From positions 2,436,063 to 2,473,559 of the forward strand of contig NZ_GG657757.1 in assembly GCF_000158955.1 (NCBI RefSeq): 37,497 nt of DNA, in the 5' to 3' direction. The position numbers were made by a program, and so were the translations under genes. Below, piece after piece: positions 28,982 through 37,054 of this stretch. The notes beneath the pieces are model-generated. The model saw only the letters and a list, made by a program, of their open reading frames with translations. It was not told the DNA's origin and did not search any database. The DNA comes from Streptomyces viridochromogenes DSM 40736. Lineage in GTDB: Bacteria; Actinomycetota; Actinomycetes; Streptomycetales; Streptomycetaceae. The number at the start of each line of letters is the position of its first letter. Position 1 is the stretch's first letter.

Positions 28982-30199
28982 TCAGTGGTGCACCGCTTCC
29001 GTCTCCTGCGGGACGTGGCTCGCCACGACCCGCTCGTGCACGGCGGCCGGCACCGCGCGCCGGTCCACCGCGTAGGCCAGCGACGCCACGCCCAGACCGA
29101 GGACGGCCAGGGCCGCGCCGGCCAGCGCCGGGGAGGTGACCCCGAAGCCCGCGGCCAGCGCGAGGCCGCCGATCCAGGCGCCGCCGGCGTTGGCCAGGTT
29201 GAAGGCGGCCTGGTTGGCGGAGGAGGCCAGGGAAGGGGCCGAGGAGGCCTTCTCCATGACCATCAGCTGGAGCGGGGAGCCGGTGGCGAAGGCCGCCATG
29301 CCGAGCAGGATCACGGCCACGGCCGCGGTGAGCTCCGTGCGCATGAGGACCGGGAACAGCGCCAGGACCGCCACCAGCGAGCTCAGGCCGCCGAACAGCG
29401 TGCCCCGCAGGGAGTGGTCGGCCAGCCGGCCGCCCAGCAGGTTGCCGGCGGTCGCGCCGACGCCGAACAGAGCGAGCAGCAGGGTCACGCTGGCGCCGGC
29501 GTAGCCGGCGGCGTCCGTGAGCATCGGCGTGATGTAGCTGTACGCCGCGAAGAGCGCGCCGAAGCCCGCGACCGTGGTGCCGAGCGACAGCCAGACCGGG
29601 ACGGTGCTCAGGGCGGCGAGTTCGCCGCGCAGGCCCTTGGCGCTGGTGTGCTCGTGGTCGTGCGGGATGAGGAACGCGAGCGCGGCGATCGCCGCCAGGC
29701 CGATGGCGCTGACGCCGAGGAAGGTCGCCCTCCAGCCGAGGTTCTGGCCCATCAGGGTCGCGACCGGCACGCCCGCCACGTTCGCGACCGTCAGGCCGAG
29801 GAACATCAGCGAGACCGAGCGCGCCTTGCGTTCGGGGGCGACCATGTTCGTGGCGACGACGGCGCCGACGCCGAAGAAGGCGCCGTGCGGCAGACCGCTC
29901 AGGAAGCGGGCCGCCAGCAGCCAGCCGTTGTCGGGGGCGAGGGCCGACAGCGCGTTGCCCGCGACGAACAGCCCCATCAGCCCGATCAGGACCGTGCGGC
30001 GGGACATCTTGGCGGTGACCGCGGCCAGCAGCGGGGCGCCGATGACGACGCCCAACGCGTACGCCGACACCAGATGGCCGGCGCCGGGTATCGAGATGTG
30101 CAGGTCGTCCGCGACTTCGGGCAGCAGCCCCATCATCACGAACTCGGTGGTACCGATGCCGAAGGCGCCCACGGCGAGGGCGAGCAGGGCCAGGGGCAT
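28982..30199 (-). CDS. MFS efflux transporter, DHA1 (AraJ/sugar-drug efflux) type
   Basis: This inner-membrane proton-driven exporter of about 405 residues and 12 segments begins MPLALLALAVGAFGIGTTEFV. It carries the DHA1 features LVSAYALGVVIGAPLLAA, the loop 2-3 motif around TAKMSRRTVLIGLM, and the LSGLPHGAFFGVGAV segment typical of AraJ/Cmx-like exporters. The substrate is unknown; drugs (including phenicols) or arabinose-like sugars are known for relatives. I prefer the ATG at 30199, with AAAGG 6-7 bases upstream. An in-frame ATG at 30247 would add 16 hydrophilic residues and lies inside the inverted-repeat leader. The C-terminal tail (HERVVASHVPQETEAVHH) is cytoplasmic. Ended by the strong hairpin at 28925-28963. 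Confidence 0.88.
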   Translation of the reverse strand: MPLALLALAVGAFGIGTTEFVMMGLLPEVADDLHISIPGAGHLVSAYALGVVIGAPLLAAVTAKMSRRTVLIGLMGLFVAGNALSALAPDNGWLLAARFLSGLPHGAFFGVGAVVATNMVAPERKARSVSLMFLGLTVANVAGVPVATLMGQNLGWRATFLGVSAIGLAAIAALAFLIPHDHEHTSAKGLRGELAALSTVPVWLSLGTTVAGFGALFAAYSYITPMLTDAAGYAGASVTLLLALFGVGATAGNLLGGRLADHSLRGTLFGGLSSLVAVLALFPVLMRTELTAAVAVILLGMAAFATGSPLQLMVMEKASSAPSLASSANQAAFNLANAGGAWIGGLALAAGFGVTSPALAGAALAVLGLGVASLAYAVDRRAVPAAVHERVVASHVPQETEAVHH

Positions 30200-30210
30200 G
30201 TCGAACCTTT

Positions 30211-30265
30211 CGAGACTTGCTTGGGGATCCGTACTTCGTATGTTCAAGTACGGAACAAAGTCTCG
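30211..30265 (-). promoter_or_regulatory. Nested inverted repeats in the DHA1 transporter leader
   Basis: An inner 9-bp repeat, TCCGTACTT (30228-30236) and AAGTACGGA (30246-30254), lies inside an outer 8-bp repeat, CGAGACTT (30211-30218) and AAGTCTCG (30258-30265). The inner one looks like a repressor operator; the whole could also fold as a leader RNA. The flanking gap to 30350 shows nothing else. Confidence 0.65.
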
Positions 30266-30349
30266 CAGGCCGACTATTCCGTGAGGTTCCCGAGAAGTGA
30301 AGCCACGGTTGCCGATCCCGGCCCGAACCGCTCTGACCAGGGGTTTCCC

Positions 30350-31399
30350 TCAGCCGCCTGTGGTGACCCTCACACGTGCCGCTATGGGCAGATGGTCGCT
30401 GCCCGTCTGCGGAAGGGTCCACGAGCTCTCGGGCTTCAGACCCTTGACCATGATCTGGTCGATGCGTGCCATGGGGAACGACGCGGGCCAGCTGAACCCG
30501 AAGCCGTTGCCCGCCGCGCCCTGCGTGGAACGCATCTGGGAGGTGACGGCGTTGAGCGCGCGGTCGTTCATCGTGCCGTTGAGGTCGCCGAGCAGGACCA
30601 CGTTCTTCAGCGGTTCGTGAGCGATGGCCTCACCCAGGAAGTCGGCGCTCCGGTCGCGCTGCCGGGCCGTGAACCCGGCCTCCATCTTCACGCGCACCGA
30701 CGGCAGGTGGGCGACGTAGACCGCGACCTGCCCGGCCGGGGCGGTCACGGCGGCGCGCATCGCCCGCGTCCAGCCCAGGTCGATGTCGACGTCCCGCACG
30801 CCGGTGAGCGGGTACTTGCTCCACACCCCGACCGTCCCCTGCACCGAGTGGTACCGGTACGTCGACGCCAGCGCCTTCTCGTACGTCGGGACCGCGTCCG
30901 GCGTCAGCTCCTCCAGGGCCAGCACGTCCGCGCCGGAGGCGGCCACGTCGCGGGCGGTGCCGGACGGGTCCGGGTTCTCGGCGTTGACGTTGTGCGTGAC
31001 CACGGTGAGGTCGCCCCCGGAGGCGGTCTTGTCGGTGAGCTGGCCGCCGAAGAGGTTCAGCCAGACCACCGACGGCAGCAGCACGGCGATCAGCGCGGTC
31101 GCCGACCTGCGCACCAGGGCGAGCACGAGCAGCACCAGGACGAGGAGCCCCAGCCAGGGCAGGAACGTCTCGGTGAGACTGCCCAGGTTGCCGATCGTGT
31201 TCGGGATGTGCGAGTGCAGCAGCATCACCACGGCCAGCAGCACCGCGCCGAGGGCCACGAACAGACCCCGCCGCCAGATCCGCGGGTCACCCCGCCGACC
31301 GCCGAGCAGCCGGTCGAACAGGCGCCGAAGCCGGTTCCCCCGGGGCTCGTGCCCCGAGCCGCCGTTGTCCGTCTCCGTCATGTACGCCTGCTGCGCCAT
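30350..31399 (-). CDS. Membrane-anchored endonuclease/exonuclease/phosphatase (EEP) family hydrolase
   Basis: This 349-residue protein has a basic cytoplasmic N-terminus (about 1-45), about three membrane segments (45-62, 80-96, 101-116) and a C-terminal EEP domain (about 130-349). Catalytic motifs are VVTHNVNAEN, LALEELTPD, VYVAHLPS, LLGDLNGTMND and GSDHLPI, containing the expected Asn, Glu, His, Asp-Leu-Asn and Asp-His residues. By topology the hydrolase domain is outside the membrane, so lipid headgroups or extracellular nucleic acid are likelier substrates than chromosomal DNA; this is inference. An internal ATG at 31381 is an alternative start. It lies between tetR (upstream) and the DHA1 gene but is isolated from tetR by the long palindrome. 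Confidence 0.85.
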   Translation of the reverse strand: MAQQAYMTETDNGGSGHEPRGNRLRRLFDRLLGGRRGDPRIWRRGLFVALGAVLLAVVMLLHSHIPNTIGNLGSLTETFLPWLGLLVLVLLVLALVRRSATALIAVLLPSVVWLNLFGGQLTDKTASGGDLTVVTHNVNAENPDPSGTARDVAASGADVLALEELTPDAVPTYEKALASTYRYHSVQGTVGVWSKYPLTGVRDVDIDLGWTRAMRAAVTAPAGQVAVYVAHLPSVRVKMEAGFTARQRDRSADFLGEAIAHEPLKNVVLLGDLNGTMNDRALNAVTSQMRSTQGAAGNGFGFSWPASFPMARIDQIMVKGLKPESSWTLPQTGSDHLPIAARVRVTTGG

Positions 31400-31578
31400 A
31401 CCGTCGCCTCACTACCTGCCGTGCACACCATCGCCCCCGTGCCCGTTACGACCTTAGGGGATGATCCGTTCCGTTCCCGCCGTCCCTCGACGGCCGTACG
31501 GGGGCGAGGACGTTCGAGCCGGGGCGGCGAGTTCCGGTACGGCCCGGGGTAAGCGCCCTCTGTGACGAAACGCGCACA

Positions 31579-31628
31579 CTAGGGGGCTTCTGACGGAACG
31601 CCGCGGCGTTCCGTCAGAAGCCCCCTAG
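31579..31628 (-). terminator. 50-bp perfect palindrome at the end of tetR
   Basis: The sequence 31579-31603 is the exact complement of 31604-31628 (arms begin CTAGGGGGCTTCTGACGG), with no spacer. The tetR stop codon TAG (31627-31625) is inside one arm. It can form a stem of about 23 bp with a minimal loop and should be a very strong terminator, although no U-tract follows. Confidence 0.85.
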
Positions 31629-32260
31629 GGCTGGTCGGAGGGGGAGCTGACGGGTCGTAGGCCTTCGAGCAGTGTGTCGACGACCTGTGTGGCGAGGTCG
31701 TCCGGAAGGTCGGCGTCCGGGTGCAGGACGGCACGGACGAGCACGGGCCCGACGAACATGTCGCTCAGCAGCTCGACGTCGACGTCCGTGCGCAACTCCC
31801 CGTTCTCCTGGCCGCGGCGCAGGACCTCCAGGCCGAGCCGGCGGCGCGGGGCGACGACGGTGGCGTGGTACGCCGACCAGATTTTCGGACTGCTCTTCAT
31901 CTGGGCGTGCACGTTGTGCAGGATCGCCGACGAGCGGCTGGCCAGACCGCGGCGGCGCACCTGCTCCAGCAGGACCACGAGGTCGTCGCGCATGGAGGTG
32001 CCGGGGAGCGGGGGGTCGTCGGGTTCGGCGGCGCGCAGGACGTCGACGAAGAGTTCCTCCTTGCCGCTCCAGCGGCGGTAGATGGTGGCCTTGCCTACCC
32101 CGGCGGTGCGGGCGACGCGCTCGATGGACAGCTCCGCGAGCGGCACGCCCTCCTCCAGGAGCTTCATCACGCCCTCGATGATGGCCCGTTCGACGGCCTC
32201 GCTTCTGGGGCGTCCCCTCGGGGGGCCGCCCGGCCGGGGGTGCCTTTCGGCGAGGCTCAC
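31625..32260 (-). CDS. TetR-family repressor of the EmrB-type efflux operon
   Basis: This 211-residue regulator has an N-terminal HTH (about 22-70: AIIEGVMKLLEEGVPLAELSIERVARTAGVGKATIYRRWSGKEELF) and a helical ligand-binding domain. It is encoded 48 bases downstream of the MFS exporter in the same direction, so it is probably translated from the same mRNA and represses both genes through the palindrome upstream of the exporter. GTG start with GGAG five bases before. Its stop lies in the large palindrome. The ligand is unknown, presumably a pump substrate. Confidence 0.9.
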   Translation of the reverse strand: MSLAERHPRPGGPPRGRPRSEAVERAIIEGVMKLLEEGVPLAELSIERVARTAGVGKATIYRRWSGKEELFVDVLRAAEPDDPPLPGTSMRDDLVVLLEQVRRRGLASRSSAILHNVHAQMKSSPKIWSAYHATVVAPRRRLGLEVLRRGQENGELRTDVDVELLSDMFVGPVLVRAVLHPDADLPDDLATQVVDTLLEGLRPVSSPSDQP

Positions 32261-32308
32261 GTCGCTCCGTCCCTTCTCGACCTGGTGTCACCGCATTCTC
32301 GCGCAGGA

Positions 32309-33907
32309 CTACGACCGCGCGTCCGACAACTCCTTCTCCTCGTCACCCGGCTGGGGCGCCGGGGGCTTCCCGGGCAGGAACAGCGCCACGACGACCGTGC
32401 CGATCAGCGCGACGCCCGCTCCCCACAGGGCGGTGACGTGCATCGCGTGCAGGAACGCGTCGTTGGCGGGGGTGACCAGGGCCTCGCCGCGCGGGCCGAG
32501 CCTCGCCGCGACACCGAGGGTGGCCTCGATGGACTCGCCCGCGGTGTGGCGGACGGCCGGGGGCAGCAGGCCGAGCTTGTCCTCGATGCCCGTGCGGTAC
32601 GCCGTGGACAGCACCGAGCCGAGGACGGCGATGCCGAGGGCGCCGCCGACCTGCCGGAAGGTGTTGCTGAGCGCGGAGGCGGAGCCGGCCTTCTCGCGGG
32701 GCAGGGCCTGCATGATGACGACGCTGACCGGCGTCATGATGTGCGCCATGCCGGTGCCCATGAAGAAGAAGACGACCTCCAGGATCCAGATGGGCGTGTC
32801 CGCGTCCAGCGTGGCGAAGGCGGCCAGCATCGCGGCGATGACGAGCATGCCGGCGGTCGTGGTGGCCTTGTTGCCGAAGCGGTCGACCATCAGCCGGGCG
32901 CGCGGCGCGAAGATCATCTGGGCGGCGGCCAGCGGCAGCATCAGCAGACCGGTCTGCAGCGGCGAGTAGCCGCGCACGCTCTGCGTGTAGAAGACGGAGA
33001 AGAAGGTCACGCCCATCAGTGCGAAGAAGACCAGCGCGATGGCGGCGATGGCCGCCGAGAAGACCTTGTTCTTGAAGTACGTGACGTCGATGGACGGGTG
33101 GTCGCTGCGCTTCTCGAACACGACGAAGGCGACGAGCACGGCGAGTCCGGCCCCGATCGTCGACAGCACGGTGACGTCGCCGAAGTCGGCGAGCTGGCCG
33201 CCCTTGATGATGCCGTAGACGAGCAGCACCAGGCCGACGACGGACAGCACCACGCCGACGGGGTCGACACGCCCCGGGTTCGGGTCGCGGGAGTCGGGCA
33301 CCAGCCACAGCATCAGCGCCAGCGCGAGCAGCACGATCGGCACGTTGATGAGGAAGACCGAGCCCCACCAGAAGTGGTCGAGGAGCACCCCTCCGGTGAT
33401 GGGGCCGATGGCGATGGCGAGGCCGACTCCGCCGGCCCAGATGCCGATGGCCTTCGGCTGCTCCTCGCGCTCGAAGACGTTCATGAGGACGGCGAGGGTG
33501 GCGGGCATCACGAACGCGGCCCCGAGGCCCATCACGGCACGGAAGGCGATGAGCTCGCCCGGGGAGCCGGAGAACGCGGCGAGTGCGGAGCCGATGCCGA
33601 ACACCGCGAGACCGCCGAGCAGCACCTTCTTGCGGCCCAGCCGGTCACCGAGCAGTCCGGCCGTGAACAGCAGGCCCGCGAAGACGAGGGTGTAGGCGTT
33701 GATCGCCCACTCCAGCTCGCTCTGCGTTGCGCCCAGGCCGGTCGGGGCGGGGGTGGAGATCGTCTTGATGGCGACGTTCAGGATCGAGTTGTCGAGTACG
33801 ACGATCAGCAGGCTCAGCATCAGTACGCCGAGGATCGCCCAGCGGCGCCGGTGCACCGCTTCCGGTATCCGGGGGCTCGCGGGGGCCCGGTCGGCAGGAG
33901 AAGTCAT
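32309..33907 (-). CDS. MFS multidrug efflux transporter, DHA2 (EmrB/QacA, 14-segment) type
   Basis: This 532-residue exporter uses the proton gradient to expel drugs. Visible family marks are the loop 2-3 motif [16 protein letters not shown], the motif with the conserved Arg in [23 protein letters not shown], and the antiporter motif [23 protein letters not shown]. About 14 hydrophobic segments are present, ending in an acidic tail ([14 protein letters not shown]). No clear RBS precedes the ATG. A perfect TetR-type operator lies 22 bases upstream of the start, and the tetR gene follows, so expression should be induced by a substrate drug. Confidence 0.92.
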   Translation of the reverse strand: MTSPADRAPASPRIPEAVHRRRWAILGVLMLSLLIVVLDNSILNVAIKTISTPAPTGLGATQSELEWAINAYTLVFAGLLFTAGLLGDRLGRKKVLLGGLAVFGIGSALAAFSGSPGELIAFRAVMGLGAAFVMPATLAVLMNVFEREEQPKAIGIWAGGVGLAIAIGPITGGVLLDHFWWGSVFLINVPIVLLALALMLWLVPDSRDPNPGRVDPVGVVLSVVGLVLLVYGIIKGGQLADFGDVTVLSTIGAGLAVLVAFVVFEKRSDHPSIDVTYFKNKVFSAAIAAIALVFFALMGVTFFSVFYTQSVRGYSPLQTGLLMLPLAAAQMIFAPRARLMVDRFGNKATTTAGMLVIAAMLAAFATLDADTPIWILEVVFFFMGTGMAHIMTPVSVVIMQALPREKAGSASALSNTFRQVGGALGIAVLGSVLSTAYRTGIEDKLGLLPPAVRHTAGESIEATLGVAARLGPRGEALVTPANDAFLHAMHVTALWGAGVALIGTVVVALFLPGKPPAPQPGDEEKELSDARS

Positions 33908-33929
33908 GCCGTCGAGCCTAGGGGTATTG

Positions 33930-33952
33930 CGATACGAGACCGTCTCGTATCG
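33930..33952 (-). promoter_or_regulatory. TetR-type operator
   Basis: CGATACGAGAC, one central base, then GTCTCGTATCG form a perfect 11-1-11 palindrome directly upstream of the EmrB-type exporter. The GATACGAGAC core is common at TetR-regulated actinobacterial efflux genes. The target is most likely the downstream-encoded TetR. Confidence 0.85.
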
Positions 33953-34042
33953 GAAAGCTTTACCGAGAACTTAACCGCGGTGTGCGCGGGGCGCTGGGGT
34001 GGGGCCGTCCGGGCGGAACTCACAGGGGCTCCCCTAGCCCTC

Positions 34043-34061
34043 GGTGGCACGAGGTGCCACC
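34043..34061 (+). other. Leader hairpin upstream of panB
   Basis: GGTGGCAC-GAG-GTGCCACC is a perfect 8-bp stem with a 3-base loop, 60 bases before panB. A weaker AGGGG/CCCCT hairpin precedes it at 34024-34035. They may lie in the panB 5' leader; no known riboswitch was recognised. Confidence 0.5.
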
Positions 34062-34121
34062 ATGGACGTGGTCCGGGGACGCCGACAGGGCGCCTCGAGA
34101 TGACGTGTAAGGAGCCGTGCA

Positions 34122-34997
34122 ATGACGCAGCTTACGGCTGCCCAGACTGCTCAGAAGAAGCCCTCCGACGGCGGCAGGACGCTGTACGGCGGCAAGGGCA
34201 CCCGGCGCATCACCGTGCGCGACATCGCCGCCGCCAAGGAGCGCGGCGAGAAGTGGCCCATGCTCACCGCGTACGACGCGATGACCGCGTCCGTCTTCGA
34301 CGAGGCCGGGATCCCGGTCATGCTCGTCGGCGACTCGGCGGGCAACTGCCACCTCGGGTACGAGTCGACCGTGCCCGTCACCCTCGACGAGATGACGATG
34401 CTGTCGGCGGCGGTCGTACGGGGCACCTCGCGCGCCCTGATCGTCGGCGACCTGCCCTTCGGCTCCTACCAGGAGGGCCCGGTGCAGGCGCTGCGCTCGG
34501 CGACCCGGCTGGTGAAGGAGGCCGGCGTACAGGCCGTGAAGCTGGAGGGGGGCGAGCGGTCGCACGAGCAGATCCGGCTGCTCGTCGAGTCCGGCATCCC
34601 GGTCATGGCCCACATCGGTCTGACCCCGCAGTCCGTCAACGCGATGGGCTACCGCGTGCAGGGGCGGGGCGAGGAGGCGGCCCAGCAGCTGCTGCGCGAC
34701 GCGAAGGCCGTGCAGGACGCGGGCGCGTTCGCCGTGGTGCTGGAGCTGGTGCCGGCGGAGCTGGCGGCCGAGGTGACGCGGGTGCTGCACATTCCGACGG
34801 TGGGGATCGGGGCCGGCCCCGAGACCGACGCGCAGGTACTGGTGTGGACCGACATGCTGGGTCTGACGGGCGGGCGGGTGCCCAAGTTCGTCAAGCAGTA
34901 CGTGAACCTGCGTGAGGTCATGGGCGACGCGGTGAAGGCGTTCGCCGACGATGTCGTGGGCGGAACGTTCCCTCAGGAGGAGCACTCCGTGCACTAG
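34122..34997 (+). CDS. panB: 3-methyl-2-oxobutanoate (ketopantoate) hydroxymethyltransferase
   Basis: This 291-residue cytoplasmic enzyme transfers a hydroxymethyl group from 5,10-methylene-tetrahydrofolate to alpha-ketoisovalerate, the first step to pantothenate and CoA. The barrel residues are in place: metal-binding D71 (VGDSAGNCHLGYEST) and D110 (VGDLPFGSYQ), K140 and E142 (VKLEGG), MAHIGLTPQ, and catalytic E208 (LELVPAEL). An N-terminal extension of about 25 residues is typical for actinobacterial PanB. The ATG follows AAGGAG by 7 bases. No panC or panD is adjacent; panB stands alone with its own terminator. Confidence 0.96.
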   Translation: MTQLTAAQTAQKKPSDGGRTLYGGKGTRRITVRDIAAAKERGEKWPMLTAYDAMTASVFDEAGIPVMLVGDSAGNCHLGYESTVPVTLDEMTMLSAAVVRGTSRALIVGDLPFGSYQEGPVQALRSATRLVKEAGVQAVKLEGGERSHEQIRLLVESGIPVMAHIGLTPQSVNAMGYRVQGRGEEAAQQLLRDAKAVQDAGAFAVVLELVPAELAAEVTRVLHIPTVGIGAGPETDAQVLVWTDMLGLTGGRVPKFVKQYVNLREVMGDAVKAFADDVVGGTFPQEEHSVH

Positions 34998-35015
34998 GAC
35001 CACTGCGGTACCACG

Positions 35016-35051
35016 GGCAGCCCGCCGATCTTCCCCCGTCGGCGGGCTGCC
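35016..35051 (+). terminator. panB terminator
   Basis: A perfect 13-bp stem (GGCAGCCCGCCGA, 35016-35028, with its complement 35039-35051) and a 10-base loop lie 18 bases beyond the panB stop. Confidence 0.85.
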
Positions 35052-35114
35052 GCGTTCCGCCCGCCGCCCCACGCGGTCGGACGGAGCAGCCGGGCCGGCA
35101 GGGCGTCGGAGGGC

Positions 35115-35158
35115 TGTCGGCGGTCTGTCGGTGGTTTGTCGGTGGTTTGTCAGTGGGC
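35115..35158 (+). promoter_or_regulatory. Four tandem 11-bp repeats ahead of the ABC exporter
   Basis: TGTCGGCGGTC, TGTCGGTGGTT, TGTCGGTGGTT and TGTCAGTGGGC follow each other without gaps (35115-35158). A heptamer repeated every 11 bp is the layout of SARP-type activator sites. They end 18 bases before the exporter start. Immediately after them TGAGAC-CGTCT-GTCTCA (35161-35177) is a small inverted repeat next to the ATG. Confidence 0.7.
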
Positions 35159-35176
35159 CCTGAGACCGTCTGTCTC

Positions 35177-36196
35177 ATGACGCGAATCGACACACGAACC
35201 GGCGGCGCCGCTGTCACCGTGCGGGGGCTGGTGAAGCACTACGGGGAGACCAAGGCTCTGGACGGGGTCGACCTGAATGTGCGGGAGGGCACCGTGATGG
35301 GGGTGCTCGGGCCGAACGGGGCCGGGAAGACCACCCTGGTGCGGATCCTGTCCACCCTGCTGAAGGCCGACTCGGGACAGGCGACCGTGGCCGGCTACGA
35401 CGTCGCACGGCAGCCGCGGCAGCTGCGGCGGGTGATAGGGCTCACCGGGCAGTACGCCTCGGTCGACGAGAAGCTGCCCGGCTGGGAGAACCTGTACATG
35501 ATCGGACGGCTGCTCGACCTGGCCCGCAAGGAGGCACGCACGCGCGCCGACGAGCTGCTGGAGCGGTTCTCGCTGACCGAGGCCGCCAAGCGGCCCGCGA
35601 GCACCTACTCCGGCGGTATGCGGCGGCGGCTCGACCTGGCCGCCTCGATGATCGGGCGGCCCGCCGTGCTCTTCCTCGACGAGCCGACCACCGGGCTCGA
35701 CCCCCGCACCCGCAACGAGGTGTGGGACGAGGTGAAGGCCATGGTCGGCGACGGCGTGACCGTACTGCTGACCACGCAGTACATGGAGGAGGCCGAGCAG
35801 CTCGCCTCCGAGCTGACCGTCGTGGACCGGGGCAAGGTCGTCGCTGACGGGAGGATCGACGACCTGAAGGCCAAGGTCGGCGGGCGGACGCTGCGGATCC
35901 GGCCGGCCGACGCCCTGCAACTGCGCCCGCTCGCCGGGTACCTGGACGGCCTCGGCATCACCGGGCTCGCGACCACGACAGTGGACGGCGACACCGGCAC
36001 CCTCCTCGTACCGATCCTCAGCGACGAGCAGCTGACCGCCGTCGTGGGCGCCCTCACGGCCCGCGGCGTCACGCTCGCCTCCATCACCACCGAACTGCCC
36101 AGCCTCGACGAGGTGTTCCTGTCGCTCACCGGCCACCGTGCCAGTGTCCCGCAGGACACCGCGCCCGTCGACGACCGCGAGGAGGTCGCCGTATGA
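35177..36196 (+). CDS. ABC exporter ATP-binding protein, DrrA (daunorubicin-resistance) type
   Basis: This 339-residue ATPase drives the membrane partner encoded next. Motifs in order: Walker A GPNGAGKTT (45-53), YSGGMRRRLDLA signature, Walker B and D-loop AVLFLDEPTTGLD, and the switch-type TTQYMEEAE. A C-terminal extension (about 230-325, GRTLRIRPADALQLRPLAGYL and the ending SLDEVFLSLTGH) is typical of DrrA-like proteins. The ATG at 35177 has no RBS and may be leaderless. The stop overlaps the permease start as ATGA, so the two are translationally coupled. Exported substrate unknown; relatives expel antibiotics or lipids. Confidence 0.93.
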   Translation: MTRIDTRTGGAAVTVRGLVKHYGETKALDGVDLNVREGTVMGVLGPNGAGKTTLVRILSTLLKADSGQATVAGYDVARQPRQLRRVIGLTGQYASVDEKLPGWENLYMIGRLLDLARKEARTRADELLERFSLTEAAKRPASTYSGGMRRRLDLAASMIGRPAVLFLDEPTTGLDPRTRNEVWDEVKAMVGDGVTVLLTTQYMEEAEQLASELTVVDRGKVVADGRIDDLKAKVGGRTLRIRPADALQLRPLAGYLDGLGITGLATTTVDGDTGTLLVPILSDEQLTAVVGALTARGVTLASITTELPSLDEVFLSLTGHRASVPQDTAPVDDREEVAV

Positions 36197-37020
36197 GCGC
36201 CGCCACCACCACCGCCGCCACCACGACCGTCACCGACGACGCCCGTATCTCGCTGCGCGCGCATCTGCGGCACACCGGCGCGCTCGTCCGCCGCAACCTG
36301 CTCTGGATCCGGCAGGACCCGGAGTCGATGGCCGACGCGCTGCTGATGCCGGTCATCTTCACCCTGCTGTTCGTGTTCGTGTTCGGCGGCTCGATCGGGC
36401 AGGCGCTGGGCGGCGGGCAGGACCGGTACGTGCAGTACGTGATCCCCGGCATGATCGCGATGATGAGCATGACGCTGTCCCAGGGCGTCGGCACCGGCTT
36501 CAGCCAGGACTTCAACTCCGGTGTCATGGACCGCTTCCGCTCCCTGCCGATCGGCCGCGGCTCGGTGCTGTTCGCGAAGATCTCCGTGGAGCTGCTGCGG
36601 ATGCTGTTCGCGACCACCGTGCTGATGATCGTCTCCGTGGCCGTCGGGTTCGACATCACCAACTGGCCCGGGCTGTTCGCGGCCGTGGCCCTGTCCACGG
36701 CGTTCGCCTCGTCGATCATGTGGGTGTTCCTCACCCTGGGCGTGATCATGAAGAACGCGCAGTCCGTGCAGGCGATGGGCTTCCTGGTGCTGTTCCCGCT
36801 CCAGTTCGGCTCGTCGATCTTCGCGCCGACCACGTCGATGCCGGGCTGGCTGCAGGCGTTCACCGACTACAACCCGCTGTCGACGCTCGCGGACGCCGCG
36901 CGCGGTCTGATGGTGGGCGGGCCGGTCGCGCACGACCTGTGGGTGACGCTCGGCTGGTCGGTGGCGATCACGGCGGTGATGGCACCGATCGCGATCCACA
37001 AGTTCCGGACCAAGAGCTGA
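36193..37020 (+). CDS. ABC-2 type exporter permease, DrrB type
   Basis: This 275-residue membrane subunit has about six segments: one near PVIFTLLFVFVFGG, a pair around YVIPGMIAMMSMTLSQG, then ATTVLMIVSVAVGF, LFAAVALSTAFASSIMWVFLTLGVI, MGFLVLFPLQFGSSIF and a last near SVAITAVMAPIAI. DrrB marks are the N-terminal RRNLLWIRQDPESMADALLMPV and the central loop DFNSGVMDRFRSLPIGRGSVLFAK. It overlaps the ATPase gene by four bases and ends 34 bases from the convergent regulator gene; only a weak 5-bp hairpin (37027-37053) lies between. Confidence 0.93.
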   Translation: MSAATTTAATTTVTDDARISLRAHLRHTGALVRRNLLWIRQDPESMADALLMPVIFTLLFVFVFGGSIGQALGGGQDRYVQYVIPGMIAMMSMTLSQGVGTGFSQDFNSGVMDRFRSLPIGRGSVLFAKISVELLRMLFATTVLMIVSVAVGFDITNWPGLFAAVALSTAFASSIMWVFLTLGVIMKNAQSVQAMGFLVLFPLQFGSSIFAPTTSMPGWLQAFTDYNPLSTLADAARGLMVGGPVAHDLWVTLGWSVAITAVMAPIAIHKFRTKS

Positions 37021-37054
37021 CCGGACGGCCCGGGCGCTCACGGCGCAAGGGCCC

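Noticed and set aside
30200..30247. Start of the DHA1 transporter at 30247
   Set aside because: The added 16 residues lie in the repeat region without an RBS. The ATG at 30199 has AAAGG upstream. Kept as an alternative.
34021..34121. Riboswitch ahead of panB
   Set aside because: Only two short hairpins are visible, and no known riboswitch core could be matched by eye.
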